Below, piece after piece: positions 45,485 to 58,038 of a stretch of 64,000 nt of DNA. The DNA is from Quillaja saponaria (taxonomy: Eukaryota; Streptophyta; Magnoliopsida; Fabales; Quillajaceae). Position 1 is the first letter of the stretch. The number at the start of each line of letters is the position of its first letter. The translations under genes were made by a program, and so were the position numbers. The notes below the pieces were generated by a model. It was given only the letters and a program-made list of their open reading frames with translations. It was not told where the DNA came from and made no database searches. The stretch spans positions 17,732,001 to 17,796,000 of the forward strand of contig CM055612.1 of the NCBI GenBank assembly GCA_029379385.1. The letters are read 5' to 3'.

Positions 45485-47935
45485 TGAAGTCTTCTAATGC
45501 TTTATGGGTTTAGGATCATTATTCATGTGTATAGAGAACTAGCGGAAAAGAAAGAAGGTCTGCTTGTAATTGGTGCGGTGTGAGTTATGATAGTCATTCT
45601 TCTCATGGAACAACTAATTTTATTAATCATTTGAAACATCAATGTAAGAAGATCCCTAGAAATTTGCTGCCTAATACTGATTCTACTCAGTCTATTTTAT
45701 GATTTCAACTTGTTACATTTGAATTAGGATAGCTTGATTCTAAGCTTAGTCATAGTGTGAATGTTATTTCTGATAAGTATAATGAAAAACTTACTAGAGA
45801 GGCATTGGCCAAACACATCAAAATTGATCAATTACCATTTAGGCATGTTGAGGGTGAAGGATTTCGTTTGTTACTTAGTGTTGTATGCCCTAGGATGATT
45901 GTTCCATCTAGATGGATAGTTGCAAGAGATATTATTCAATGTATATGGATGAAAAAGAAAAACTTAAGAAGTGGTTGTACATAATAAGCTAAAGGTCTCA
46001 TACACCACTGATTGTTGGACATCTGTCCAAAATTAGAGTTATTCACTTTATTGATGATGGTTGGAAGGTAAATAAAAGAATCCTTAATTTTTGTTAGATC
46101 CCTGATCATAAGGGCAAGACAATTAGAAAGCTAATTGAGAGTTATTTGTTAGAGTGGAGAATAGATTAAGTATTTTGTGTGACAATTGACAATGCATCAG
46201 CTAATGATAATGTTGTTTTCTCTATTGCTGAAAAAGTACATAATTAGAATCGGGCTAAGGTGAAATGTTACATATGAGGTGTTTTGCTCACATTTTAAAT
46301 CTAATTGTAAGTGATGGTTTAAAGGATCTTGACCCATTAGTGGTAAAAATTAGGAAAGCAGTGAAGTATATTAGTTCTTCACCTAGTAGGCTACTTAAGT
46401 GTAAAAAATGTGTGGGTGCTGTGAAGTTGCCTACAAAGGCACTTCCTAGTTTAGATGTGACTACAAGGTGGAACTGTACCTTTCTAATGTTAGAATCTGT
46501 AATAAAAAATCAAAAGGCATTTGATAGATTAGTTTTATATGATGCTAACTTTGATATGGAGTTCAAGATTGGTACAGATTTGGAAAAGCATCCTCGAAGT
46601 TGGGATTGATAAGCTACAAATAAGGCTGTCAATGAGCCGAGCTTGAGCCGAGCTTTGGCAAAGTTCGGCTCGACTCGTCTTATTTTAGGCGAGCTCGAGC
46701 TCGAGCTCATCTTAGGCTCTCGAGCTTAAGCTCGTTTCAGGCTTGTGATCAAATATTCAAGCTCGGCTCGGCTCGTTAAGGGCTCGCAAATTTTTTTTTA
46801 AAATTCTAAAAAGTTTTGTAGGCAAGGAGAGTTGAACCCAAGACCACTTAGTAAGTATTTGTGCAAATTACCACTAAACCAAGCAACAATTTATGTTAGT
46901 TTTTTGTATATAAATAGATTTATTATAAATGTACATATAAATAATAAAATAGTTATTAAATAATATTAAACAAGCCAGCTCACGAGCCGAGTTTTGTAAA
47001 GGTTGAGCTCGGCTCGTTTTACTAAACGAGCTTAAAATAAAGCTCAAAATCGGCTCGTTTAAAAAATGAGCCAAGCTTGATCCGAGCCCACGAGTAGCTC
47101 ACGAGCTAGCTCGGCTCATTGCCACCCCTAGCTACAGAGGTGTTTTTGAAATTTTTAAAGGTGTTTTATGATGTAACAAACAAATTTTCAGCTTCTACCT
47201 ATGTTACATCAAACTTATATTTCCATGATTTTCGCTCAATCCTTAGTAAGTTGAATTATTGGCGTGACCAAACAAAAGATGGCATTCTTTCTTCTATGGC
47301 CTTCAATATGAAGCTTAAACATGACAAATATTGAAGTGATATGGACACAATCAATCACATGCACTTCATTGGTGTATTGCTTAACCCGAGATACAAGTAG
47401 CCATTTGTTACTTGGAGTTTAAAGAAATTGTTTGGCAGTGTTGCAGCTACAACCACAAGAGATCAAGTGAAACACACTTTGTGCAAATTTATGATCATTA
47501 TAATCTTCGTGAGGGAGTACCTATTGATTCATTTGCTTTTAATATTGGTGGTACACCTTTACATAATGCAACTAGTCAAGACAAGAAGAGAATGTTGATG
47601 AATCAGACCGATTTGCAAGTGAACTTGACAAAGAAATGAATGAAGAAGACAACTTGGCTGGAAAGTCAAAATCCCTAAACTTCCAAAATTTGACATTTTA
47701 GATTAGTGGAAAGTTAATGCAAGTAAATATCCAATGTTAGCTTTGTTGGCAAAAGATGTCTTGGCTGTTCCTATCATCACACTACCATTTGAGTCTGCCT
47801 TTTCAATTGCAAGCCATGTGCTCAATCCATACCGAAGCTCACTACTTTCTAAGAAAGTGGAGGCACTTATATGTACACAAAAATGGCTTCGGTGTACTAT
47901 TATACCTATTGAAATGGAAGAATCACGAGATTAAG
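45485..47935 (+). pseudogene. hAT transposase pseudogene (BED to dimerisation domain)
   Basis: In order: a BED-type zinc finger (CNWCG ... HLKHQC, about 45567-45645), NVISDKYNEKLTREALAKHI, a transposase core with VTIDNASANDN (about 46180-46215), the CFAHILNLIV motif (46275-46305) and DVTTRWNCTFLMLE. After an inserted MITE come FLKVFYDVTNKFS and YVTSNLYF, and finally the C-terminal dimerisation region (KYPMLALLAKDVLAVPI ... ESAFSIASHVLNPYRSSL) ending near 47930. Several stops and frameshifts interrupt it, so it is inactive. A likely 3' end of the same element is near 48879. Confidence 0.92.
46621..47130. mobile_element. hAT-type MITE nested in the hAT transposase
   Basis: 510 bp. The tips TAAGGCTGTCAATGAGCCGAGC and TAGGGGTGGCAATGAGCCGAGC (reverse complement of the right end) differ at three of 22 positions. 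The 8-bp flanks gctacaaa (46613-46620) and gctacaga (47131-47138) match at 7 of 8, a typical hAT duplication. Subterminal DNA is crowded with GAGCTCGAGC/GAGCCGAGC words. It splits the hAT transposase relic between its core and C-terminal parts. Confidence 0.88.
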
Positions 47936-48699
47936 TTGAAAAACTTGCAGAAGATAATATTAAACTTGTGATTTTATGTTTTCTACTACTTCTTTAGTAA
48001 GGATATTAACTGTTAGCTATCTTGTTTTAGGTATGGCCAAACTAAGTGTTATAGAGCCAAATAGTGTGGATTGATTTGCATGTTATGGAAAAAAAAAAAA
48101 TTGGTGAGAAAGATGTGAGTTTATATTTTACAGTTTACTAATTTTTATGCCATAAATTTTTTTTAATTGCTGTGATATTAGTGGATAATGATATAGAATG
48201 AACTATTTTGGTATAATGTAGTTTAATGGTTTGGTTGAATAAGTTATGTACAATGATTGCATCCATCTAAGCTACATGTTCTTATTATTTTTTGGCTGCC
48301 TATTATAACTTCTAAGGGAGAGATTTGTGACTTTTGTATGATTTTTCTAACTTTTGTTTTATATTTTATTTTTTTCATATATACTTGCAGGTTGCTAGAG
48401 TTAAGAATTGAGACTTTGAATGACTATTAACAATGAAAAATACATGGAGGCAGAATGTGCCATAAGGTAGAAGACATGAGCTGATGAAGATATATTTTGA
48501 GTTTTGACTTCTTAATAAACACTTTTAGTTTTAAATATATATTTTGTTTTGATATCCATGTTATAGACCATAATTTTAGTGTGCTGATAATAAAGACATG
48601 TAATTTATTATATAGTTAAAAGTTTTGTATTTAAAAAATAAAAATAAATAAATTGGGTTGTAATATTTGTCAAAAATAGTTATTGGGACATTATATAAT

Positions 48700-48880
48700 A
48701 AAGCCAAATTGTAGATTATTCAACCCACCCGACCCACTTAATTTTCAGACTAGGTGAAAAATTCTCCCACCTGGCCACCCGATTTTTAGAATTAGGTAGA
48801 GTTTTATTACACCTGACTTGTGCAGGTTAGATGGTATTTGGGCTGCACCCGAATTGTCCCATCTAATTGCACAACCCTAA
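48700..48880. mobile_element. putative 3' terminus of the hAT element
   Basis: Subterminal sequence with 'cccacccgacccac' and 'cacccgaattgtcccatc' ends in 'attgcacaaccctaa', whose reverse complement TTAGGGTTGTGCAAT has the look of a hAT tip (TAGGG-TG-CAA). I could not find a matching left tip before 45485. Confidence 0.45.
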
Positions 48881-50199
48881 TTGTTAGTTAGGGATTCAAG
48901 TTTGCAGGAACACACTTATGAAGAGATGCAGTCACGAATCCCGAACGAGATTAGGCTTTACTCAAAGATGTGAGAATACTCTTAGAAAACTAAAAAGAAA
49001 ATATATTTATTGGCAACATGTAATAACGCTATCCATGGAAAGTTTATACAAAAATAAATGTGTCCCGGGAAATTATGATGTGCTTTTACCAATTTGTGGG
49101 TTTCAATTGACTTTTGATAGATTATTACAAGGATGATAGACATGTCAAATCTAATAACATGTCATTTTCAATATATAAACCACATTATTCATCAATTATA
49201 CATTTTTATAAATATTGTTTTTGCTCTTTTATTTTCTTTTTCTAATCAAATACTATCATTCTAATAACATGTCTTATTTCTATCATTTATTATTCATCAA
49301 TTATACATTTTTATAAATATTATTTATGACCAGTTTTATGACCTAATGTAATTTATATTTTTAGACCCAGAGTGGTCATCGTCTTGAAAAATAAGGAGAA
49401 TCAAGAATTAGAAGATCAACCAGAAAGAAATAAGAATTGACTGACGTAAATAATTGAAAACATATTTAAATAAATTTTTTAATACATATATATTAGTTAT
49501 ATAAATAATTAAGCATAACAAATAATTAGCTAGGTGAATTGGTTATTAATCTCCCTCATTTTCTTTTTCTTTTTCATTTAGCAGACAAGTGTGTCCATGT
49601 CTCGCGCATCTCAAATAGTCAAGACATGACATTCACGTCATGACTATAAAATTTATTTAAGTTATATTTTCCGCAGTTTCTTTCAAGGAAATTTTTGGAA
49701 CCAAGAAAGTAAATGGAGAAAGTACATATTCTTAACTACTAATTTCTTATTTAATGTAAATTAAAGATCAATAATATCATTTATTTATTAAAAATAAAAT
49801 GCTTAAATCTATCTAAGAAAACAATCTCATTGAAAGAAACGATTGTACTGGACTCGGATTGCCATGGCCCAACACCGGCTTTACTTTTATAACAATACGT
49901 TGAACAACAAAAATTAACAAAATCTCTTAATCCCTCTGTCTCTTTCATTTTCCTAACAAAGGCTTCACTGAACTCAGAAGGTTGTGTATAGTAATTAGCA
50001 TAGTCTGAATAGTTAGTTGGCTTTTGAAAATTTCAAAAAGAAAAAGTACAGCCACAGAAGAACAAACACAACACAATGACAAAGTGATAATGATGGGTTG
50101 CTTTCTAATATCTTTTTGGTTGGTAATGTCATTGGTTAGAAACTTCTAAGCCTTTAATATATTGGATAAGGACTACAAATCTAATAACAGTAAGTAGTA
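48881..50199. other. non-coding
   Basis: No supported gene. A near-duplicate of about 60 bp ('catcaattatacatttttataaatatt') lies at about 49191 and 49292. Confidence 0.45.
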
Positions 50200-51181
50200 T
50201 ATTTAAATCTCAACTAATCAGTAATGCTCAAGGAGTAGCTTTTAAGGAATCGGAGTGGACGACTGGGCTCCTAAATTTTGTTAAAATAATAATATTATAA
50301 TTTAAAATTAATTTTTAACCTTTTATTTTTCATTTAATAACGAGACTCTTCAAAAATAAAAAACAGATAATATTTTTATTTTTTAAACTATGCGACTAAC
50401 GAAATTAATGGGCTAAATTTATTTTTTTTTAATTTATAAATTTTTATTATGTCTTATGAAATAAATTTTTTTTTTTATTATTATAGTGGGATATTTTTAT
50501 ATAAAATTTTATATTTTTTTTCTATTATTATAATAGAATCTGTTTATATAAAATTTTAATCTATTTTTTAAAGAATAAATGTGTAGCTCAATCACTAATA
50601 ATATTTCTAGAATGAAAATAAATAATCATTACTTCATAAATAAAATAAAATTCTCATACATTAATTCTAAAATAAACAATTCTTATAAATTACTTCTATC
50701 TGTTCAATTTTTTTAGAAAAATTTACTTATTAAAAATAATATTTAATTACACTTATGGCATGTGATTCTGTTCGAAGAAGAAAAGAACATTGTATATTAA
50801 TTGTGCAAAAATCAAAACCCCATCAGAACTTAATTAGTCTCATTGGTTCAAGAACCAAAGGTAAATCCAAAGTGATTTTGTTTTCTTGATACGTCGCAAA
50901 TTGATATTGTTGGCTTGTTGCCAAATTGCCATGCAGATACCCAATTCCATGCTCTGACACATGCACCACCACCCACCTTCCCAAATTCATATGTTCTAGG
51001 GAAGTAAATAAATAATAAATTATTCTTTTCGTTTCTGTTTTTAATTTACTTTATTTTATTTAAACATCTTGAGAGGTATCTGGTGAGCTAAGAGTAAAAT
51101 ACGTGTCCTCGCCAACAATATTCCATAGAAAATTAGCATAATTAGCAGCCGAGATGACTTCCGTATAAGTCTGCTACGATA
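50200..51181 (-). pseudogene. partial duplicate of the TPR gene 3' end
   Basis: Aligns with 60230-60870. Long shared blocks include 'gcatgtgattctgttcgaagaag', 'ggcttgttgccaaattgccatgcagatacccaattccatg' in pieces, and the coding end. The coding part on the minus strand (51181-51060) keeps a frame reading ANYANFLWN and SSPDTSQDV with the same stop as the parent. A 24-bp piece of the parent is missing at about 51152, and about 360 bp of extra AT-rich DNA sits at about 50235-50590. Homology stops at about 51181, directly before the CACTA transposase remnant. Confidence 0.88.
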
Positions 51182-51229
51182 GAATGATATTAATTATAAA
51201 AATTATGCTGCCAAAGTAAGAGAATTTAT

Positions 51230-54000
51230 CTTAAAATTATTACAAATTAAGAAAGTTGGTAAAAGAAGTTGTTTTGCACTACAGACAGATCCATGCATCT
51301 CCTAAAGATTGTCATCTGCATTACGCTGAAGAAAATAAGAGTGTCCTATTTGTGGTCACCCACTTTTCAAATCTAAGAAGGCAGAAAATTTCCAACAAAA
51401 AGATATGACATACAAGATTTTGAGGTATTTTTCAATTACACCAAGACTAAAGAAGCTTTACATGTCATCTAAAATTCTTGACACATGACCTGGTATAAAG
51501 ATGGCCTTCAATCGAACCCCAATTTCATCACTCACCCAGCTAATGCGGAAGTATAGAAACAATTTTGATCTTGTCCATCCTAATTTTGCAAGCGAGATTA
51601 GAAATGTTAGGTTGGGATTTTCTACGATTGGTTTTAATCTATTTGGTAACTCTGATGTCCAAATCACTTGTTGGCCTGTATTTATTACTGCATACAGCTT
51701 TCCACCCAACAGGTATTTGAAGAAAGAATCTATTTTCATAACAATGGTTATTCCTAGTCCAAATTCATTGACAAAAAATTTGGATGCGGATCCAAGACCT
51801 TTGGTGGATGAGCTGAAAACTCTACGGGCTGAGGTTATATACACATTTGATGCCTACAGAAAATAGAATTTTCTTCTAAAAGGTTAACTTTTAAGGACTA
51901 TTAGTGATTTTCCTATTTATAAAATGTTATATGGGTGGAGTACTCAAGGACAACTTGCTTGCCAGGTATGTATAGAGAAGATGACGTCTTTCTCAGTAAA
52001 ACATGGAAAGAAGTGTCTTTAGTTTAATTGCCATCGATAGAAGAAAAAAATAGCAAGCAAAAAATCTGTGGCTATGGTATGGATTATCACTAGATAAAAA
52101 ATAGTAATTTTTGGGATCTACCATACTAGGAGACAAATTTGATTCAACATAATCTTGATGTAATGCATATAAAAAAAAATTTCTTGTAATAATGTCTTCA
52201 ATACTCTCATGAATATTAAAGGGAAAACAAAAGACATTCCTGCTGCATGTGAGGACTTGTGATTGTTATATAAGCGTCCTAAATTAGAATGCAATCGAAG
52301 ATGGGAACTTATTGAAACTGAAAGCTACTTATGTTTTAACAGATGATAAAATAAAAAAGAAGTGCGTGAATAAGCTAAACAACTATGTTTTCTTGATGGA
52401 TATGTCACCAATAATTCATGGTGTGTCCATCTTGACAGGAAGAAACTATATGGTATGAAAAGTGACGATTGTTGCCATGTATTCCTTTAGAGGTTGTTGC
52501 CATTGATTACACGTGACTAACTACCTAAGCCGATTTGGGAGGCGTTGATGTTATTGAGCTAATTTTTAGTTGATATTTGTTCCACTGAGATTGATGTCGA
52601 TATGGTTCAACTAGAAGAAGACGTTTTTGAAATCCTGTGTAAGTTAGAAATGATATAAATTCCTGGATTTTTTTTTATCAATGGAACATCTCATCGTACA
52701 TCTTCTTCAATATTGTTGGATTTATTCATTTGAAACGTAAATATTCTTTCCTAATCAATGTTTCAATATATACTTATATACTTATCAACTACTCGCTAGA
52801 TCAGCTAAGTTTTGTTGTAATACACATATGGGCATGCATGATTTTGAGAAATCAAAACAAGGTACAAATAGAAGGATCCATTTGTGAGGCAAACTTGCTA
52901 GAAGAAATTTCAAATTTCTCTATAATGTACTTTAAGCCTAACATTCCTACCAAACACAATAAAATCCCTCGGTAAGATTATGGAGAGGGAGATCGTAATA
53001 ATGTTCCATGTCTTTCTAGTTTTGAATATCCCGGTAGATCCTTTGGAAGGAGTTGGTCAAAATTTATAGATGATAAATATTTGAAAGCAGTAGAGACATA
53101 TGTGCTCTTAAATTGCAATGAGATTAAATATATCTCGAGTAAGTTCATGTTTTACCTTACATTTATGTCTTTCAATTACATATATCGTATTTTTATTCAT
53201 TCTATTAAACAAAAATAATAATAATAATGAAATGCTAAGAGAAATGAATACTAGAATTACTAGAATTACTAGAATTACTAGAATTACCGATAATGACATT
53301 GAGAATGAAAGAGAAAACAATTTCTCAATCTTCATAGAAAAATTTGTAAGTACGGTATATAGCTTCATAAAATTATATATGTTATTTCATTAACATGCTC
53401 ACATATTAACACTGATTTAACCAAATGAGAGCGAATCGACAATCCTATAGTGTGAGACATGGCCTGTGGTCCAACTAATTCTGTGACATGTTATAATGCA
53501 TTTATCGTCAATGGGTATAGGTTTCACACTTCGACTATCCATAGTGGTGTTTGTGACTAGGTTGTAATTATAGTGATGATTCACTAAATTACCATTTAGT
53601 AATTGAAGAAATAGTAAAGTTGACATATGATTGTCATAATCGTCAGGTTGTACTATTTAAAGGTCAATAATTTGGCCCAATTAATGGTGTACAAATTTAT
53701 AAGCATGGGCTTGTGGATGTCAATCATAAATTACTGTGATGTTCCTTCAAGCCATTCATATTAGCTGAACAAGCCCAGCAAGTGTATTACACCAAGTATC
53801 CAAAGTCGAAAAATAAATAGCATCTTGATTGGTAGGTTGTATGCTAAGTGAAGTGATAAGATCAATGAACTTTCTACCAAAATGACGCCTTCAAGAGGCT
53901 GAACAACACTGACATGTTCAATGAAGTTGATGAACCTTTGGTGTTAGTCAATGTAGGTCTTCTGGAGGAGAATGACCATGACACTGATATCTAGAAGTCT
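51230..54000 (+). pseudogene. CACTA (En/Spm) TNP2-type transposase pseudogene
   Basis: Consecutive broken blocks match the TNP2/transposase_21 protein: KDCHLHYAEE and CPICGHPLFK, ILRYFSITPRLKKLYMS, NFASEIRNVRLGF with GFNLFGNS (51600-51660), the DAYRK end near 51860, ISDFPIYKMLYGWST, HNLDVMHIKKN (about 52150), NIKGKTKD, LDGYVTNN, KLYGMKSDDCCHVF, and VQIEGSICEANLLEEISNF (DUF4218-like, about 52860-52920). Near 53740-53820 a DUF4216-like block follows (ILAEQAQQVYYTKYPKSKNK). Many stops and shifts are present. The N-terminal part is missing: the homology starts where the TPR duplicate ends. Confidence 0.9.
53247..53288. repeat. 9-bp tandem repeat (ctagaatta)n
   Basis: Four perfect ctagaatta units from 53251 inside the transposase relic. 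The Arg-Ile-Thr repeat read from it is an artefact. Confidence 0.92.
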
Positions 54001-54539
54001 AAAATTTTCAAAATAAGTGATTATTTTATTAACTAAATATTTATATTTTTTAAGTTATTGGTAAGGATAAATGTACATGTGTTTATAATTTTTGGATGTG
54101 CAGATGACGATCAGATGTCTCTTTATGAGTGGATCCATCTTTGTCACTTCCTAACTCAATTTCCACCATCTTCTATGTCCTCAACATGCAAGTGTCTTTA
54201 CTTTTCTATTAACATTGCAGTTATTTTAATATAAGTCAATGAAATTGTATTATGAAAGTATATATATCTTACTGTTATAATTTATAAATGCATTGTAGGT
54301 TGAATCATAGAGCTAAGGAAGAGGACGGGGACAAGGAGGATAAGGATTTAGGTAGAGGTTGATAGGGTTAGGGTTAATTTTATAGGAAAACTTCATTCAA
54401 ACTCTCTATTTTATTAACGATAATCATTTTGATTTTATTATTCTTATATTTGCTAACAATAAAGTTATCTTTTGTTGATTATTCTTGGAAAATTATTTAT
54501 ATTGTTGTTGCCATTTATTGTTGCAGGAATTTAAGGGTG

Positions 54540-55080
54540 GGAAGGAGGGGTTGATGGTGAATATAAACTATTTTAGCAAGTATATAATTGTAATAAATGG
54601 GAGAAATAGAACAACAGGTAAAACCTCCCCTAAAAACCCATTTTAGTGAGGGATTGTGGAGAGGAATTAGCATGGGATTTTTTCATAAATTTAACCCTAG
54701 TAAGGGATTTTCCTAGAAATTCAAGCTTAGCGAAGGATTGGCAAAAAATTAGCGAGGGAATATCCAAAACTTAGGGAAAGATTAGCAAGGGTGTTGATGG
54801 CAAATTAAATGCATATTGGAGAGGGATTGGCAAGCAATTTACTAATAGCTAGGCGAAAAATTAGTGTGGAATAGTTTCCTCGCCAACTTAGTAAAGGATG
54901 TACCTCCTTGCCATTTAGTGAAGGTTTGGTGAGGAATAAGCCAATTCCTCTCTTATTATGATCAAGAAATAGCATGGGATGCTTTGCCTCGCGAATTGCT
55001 CGCTAATCCCTTACTATGTCATTTGGCGATGGATTGGCGAAGAACAGAGTTCGTTGATAAATTGTCTTTTACTTGTAGTG
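54540..55080 (+). mobile_element. CACTA right terminus with subterminal repeats
   Basis: The stretch ends exactly in CTTGTAGTG at 55080, the complement of the CACTACAAG tip. Before it, words like 'gcgagggaat', 'ggattggc' and 'ttagtg' occur many times in both orientations, as in CACTA subterminal regions that bind the transposase accessory protein. It fits as the right end of the TNP2 element at 51.2-54.0 kb. No left tip was found. Confidence 0.75.
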
Positions 55081-55441
55081 AACGGTTTAATTCAAATTGT
55101 AACTACCACCATAATTATCTTTTTAATATTACAATAGATGTCTTGTGTCCCATTATAACTATAATTGTATGATTAATGCTATGACATGTGGCACAATCTT
55201 ACTAGCTACTATATTCAATATAAATGGATTAAAACCTCAAAGGTAAATCAGTTTCTTCTCTTACACCTTATCTTTTTTTTTTTTACAGATTTTCAGTTTA
55301 TATATTCTGGTTATACTGACTTAATTGTCAAAAAATATTCAGGTTCACATGACCACCCTTTCCACATCTTGTAAGTAAGATTGTCACGTGGAGGATATCT
55401 TCACTGATCAAATTCATATTTAATAATGTACAAATGCCTTT

Positions 55442-55822
55442 CACTACAAGAAATTACTACATCTGTGCTTACCCTAAAACAAACTTAGAATATTTAAGAC
55501 TACAATTTGATTATATGTATCCTCGTATTTGCAGAAGCAGATAGTCTTAAAACATAAAAATCAAGAAGCTGATACTTTTAAAATAGATGCATAAAATAAT
55601 TACTTTTGGCATCGTATTCCTTGTATGTGTTTGCGTCTACATTTTTCACATTAGCGATTTCTTTTGCAGATGTAGTTATCTAATATTTAGGCCATTTTTT
55701 GTGAATTTGTTTGTGTTTGAGCTACACTTACTTGCTTCTATATATTGCAGATGCAAATAGTATAATAATATTTTTAAAAGATATCTTTAAATCTGCATCT
55801 GCCACTTAGTGTACTTGTAGCT
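55442..55822. mobile_element. short CACTA-type non-autonomous element
   Basis: Begins CACTACAAGAAAT and ends near 'tacttgtagct'. Subterminal words 'acatctg', 'gcagaagcagat' and 'gcagatgcaaata' match those at the inner ends of the 26.7-30.3 kb palindrome, so they belong to one family. About 380 bp, no coding capacity. The right end is imperfect. Confidence 0.6.
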
Positions 55823-55879
55823 GCAATGGGAAATCCAGATACTCTTTCATGTTTAAATCTTGTATCCTGTGATCTCATT

Positions 55880-55925
55880 TCTCCTTCTTCCTTCTTCCTT
55901 CTTCCTTCTTCCTTCTTCTTCTTTC
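55880..55925. repeat. (CTTCCTT)n-like microsatellite
   Basis: Tandem ttccttc units on the plus strand; they create Lys/Glu/Gly-rich minus-strand translation that is not a gene. Confidence 0.9.
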
Positions 55926-56207
55926 CTCTATTGTTGAACTTTGGAGCTCTCACCCTACCCACATCTAGCCCACTGTTGTCATATATGGACAATCCATCTC
56001 GTTGCCATCCGATCAATCCGTCGTTAGTCATTCGGCCTTATACTGCTATCAGATCTACCTTATGCTGCAGTCAGCGAAGTGCCCAAACCCAGCATTATTT
56101 GATGCCATGTTTTTACTCCCCTATATCTAGATTTGGTCAAATTTTATAGGCCTTTTAGGCTTAAGTTGTTAAACAACAATTTGAATAAATGAATAATTTT
56201 CTTTGTA

Positions 56208-56460
56208 AGGGTATGTGTTATATACACTTGAATGTTGATTTTTCTTAAACTAGTATTTAAAATATGTAAGGATATGTGTTACTAATTTAGCAATTATGTC
56301 ATATACACTTAAATGTTGACTTTTATTGAATTGTATTTAAAATATGTAAGGGTATGTTTTTTGTTAGGGAATATGTTAATAATTTAGCAATTATAAATCA
56401 TATATGCTTGAATGTTGATTTTTCTTGAACTAGTGTTTAAAATATGAAAGGGTATGTAGA
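56208..56460. repeat. three-copy diverged tandem repeat
   Basis: 'acttgaatgttga' or close variants at about 56226, 56307 and 56407, each followed by 'ttttctt..aact' and 'tttaaaatatg.aaggg.tatg'. Spacing is 80-100 bp. Confidence 0.75.
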
Positions 56461-58038
56461 TTTGTTAAGCTATGTGAAAGTTTCCTAAATATGAAAAAGA
56501 AAAAAACTATGAAACCAAAACTTACATCATATATATAAACTAATTTACATTCATTTATTTTGAGACAGAGAGAAGGAAAGAGGCATGGGATGGTGTATAG
56601 AGACATGGGAGTAGCTTAATAACCATAACTAAACATCTTCTTCACTTCAAGTGAAATTGTGTCATGTTCTGCATGGTCTAACTTGAATGCTTAATCCTTT
56701 TAAACACATGAAACAAAAGAACTCATTCATAGTGCATTGTATCCATGCATGTGCTGAGACATAGTCTATTAATAGTATCATATTTTTCCTCTAGACAAAA
56801 AGCCGCAACCATTGAATCTTCCAAATTAAAATTTTAATTTTGTCAATTTTGATTTTTGTCCAATTACAATCCATTAAAAGAAAAGGAAAAAAAAAAATCA
56901 TAGCATTTATTGCAACTTGCAAGAATGGGGATCCAAGATATGAAAAAAGTAAATGAGTTCAAAAGTCATCTTTGAGTTCATTCGTTATGCTACAAGTATG
57001 AATATATGTAAATTGAATTCTAAGTGATAAAATTTATTTTCTTGAAAAATATGATATTGAGTTTTGTATTCATTAGAATGGTAAGTTTATGTAAAATGGC
57101 CATCAAACTTAACATAATTTAAACAACAAAAAGAAATTTTATTATCACAAACAACATTCATTGTCAATTTAAGTAGTAGTTAACATGATTAGAACACTTT
57201 AGGGACATTTGTAAAAGATTTAAAGCTTTATAAATGATCATAAATTTTGTTATTATTGTGTTGATTGTTATGATATTGTATGATATGTTCTTCAAGTATA
57301 TATTTTCAATAACTGTTATTTGAAAATAATAAATTTTTCTTTTTATTAATACATATGGCCCGCCTATCCAAAATTCTAAATATTTCTCTAGATGGTAGAG
57401 TATTCCTAACTGGTTGAGAGGTGTTTCAAGTATATACATTGATTAGCAACAAGAAGGGGATTCTTCCTCAATTATGAACATTTAGACTATTTTGAAACTT
57501 GGGTTAATGGAGTTGTTGTTTCCACTTAAATCAACAATCTCAATAATTTCAACAAGTTGTGCCGCTAGGGCTTTCAATGAAAGAAAATAAGAAAAACGAT
57601 TATCAAATAAAGTATATTTGTTGAGGGATAAATTTATCATTATACAAATTCAGCTCATGTGCTCAATGTGATATGCACATTCCGAAGGGAATCGTTACAG
57701 TTTTAACAGATATGATAATTTACAAATTATTGCAAACACATATTTTGAGCCTGTAAAATAATGACAAAAAACGTGCATAAAAGAAAATTCGTATAATTTG
57801 TAAAAGCAAATGTGGTATAATATCTGATTTTTTTATAAACACATCCTTGGCTGGTTTTAGATATGTATCTCCATTCATAGCCTTGAGCTCTGTCTACGAC
57901 ATGATCTTTGTTAGTTTGGGATATGCACTTTTGGGTCTGGCCTTGGACTCACTGTCACTGTCTTCACAATCTACTATGCCAACTGGATAAAACATAGACA
58001 AGTTCTTGCTTGGTCCCAAATTTATAAAGAATACAAGA
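56461..58038. other. non-coding
   Basis: No gene. 57850-57975 holds two related ~60-bp segments ('gatatg.a.ttt...gcccttga..ctc.ctgtc') of unknown origin just before the LINE relic. Confidence 0.4.

Noticed and set aside
46800..46870. tRNA-like 'gttgaaccc' word
   Set aside because: No cloverleaf or A box; it lies inside the hAT MITE.
51458..51844. 128-codon minus-strand frame
   Set aside because: It is the antisense shadow of the TNP2 block on the plus strand, which matches the transposase.
53108..53393. Overlapping frames with Ile-Leu-Val and Arg-Ile-Thr repeats
   Set aside because: Products of the 9-bp ctagaatta tandem repeat within the transposase relic.
55774..56031. Lys/Glu-rich minus-strand frame
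   Set aside because: Produced by the CTTCCTT microsatellite.
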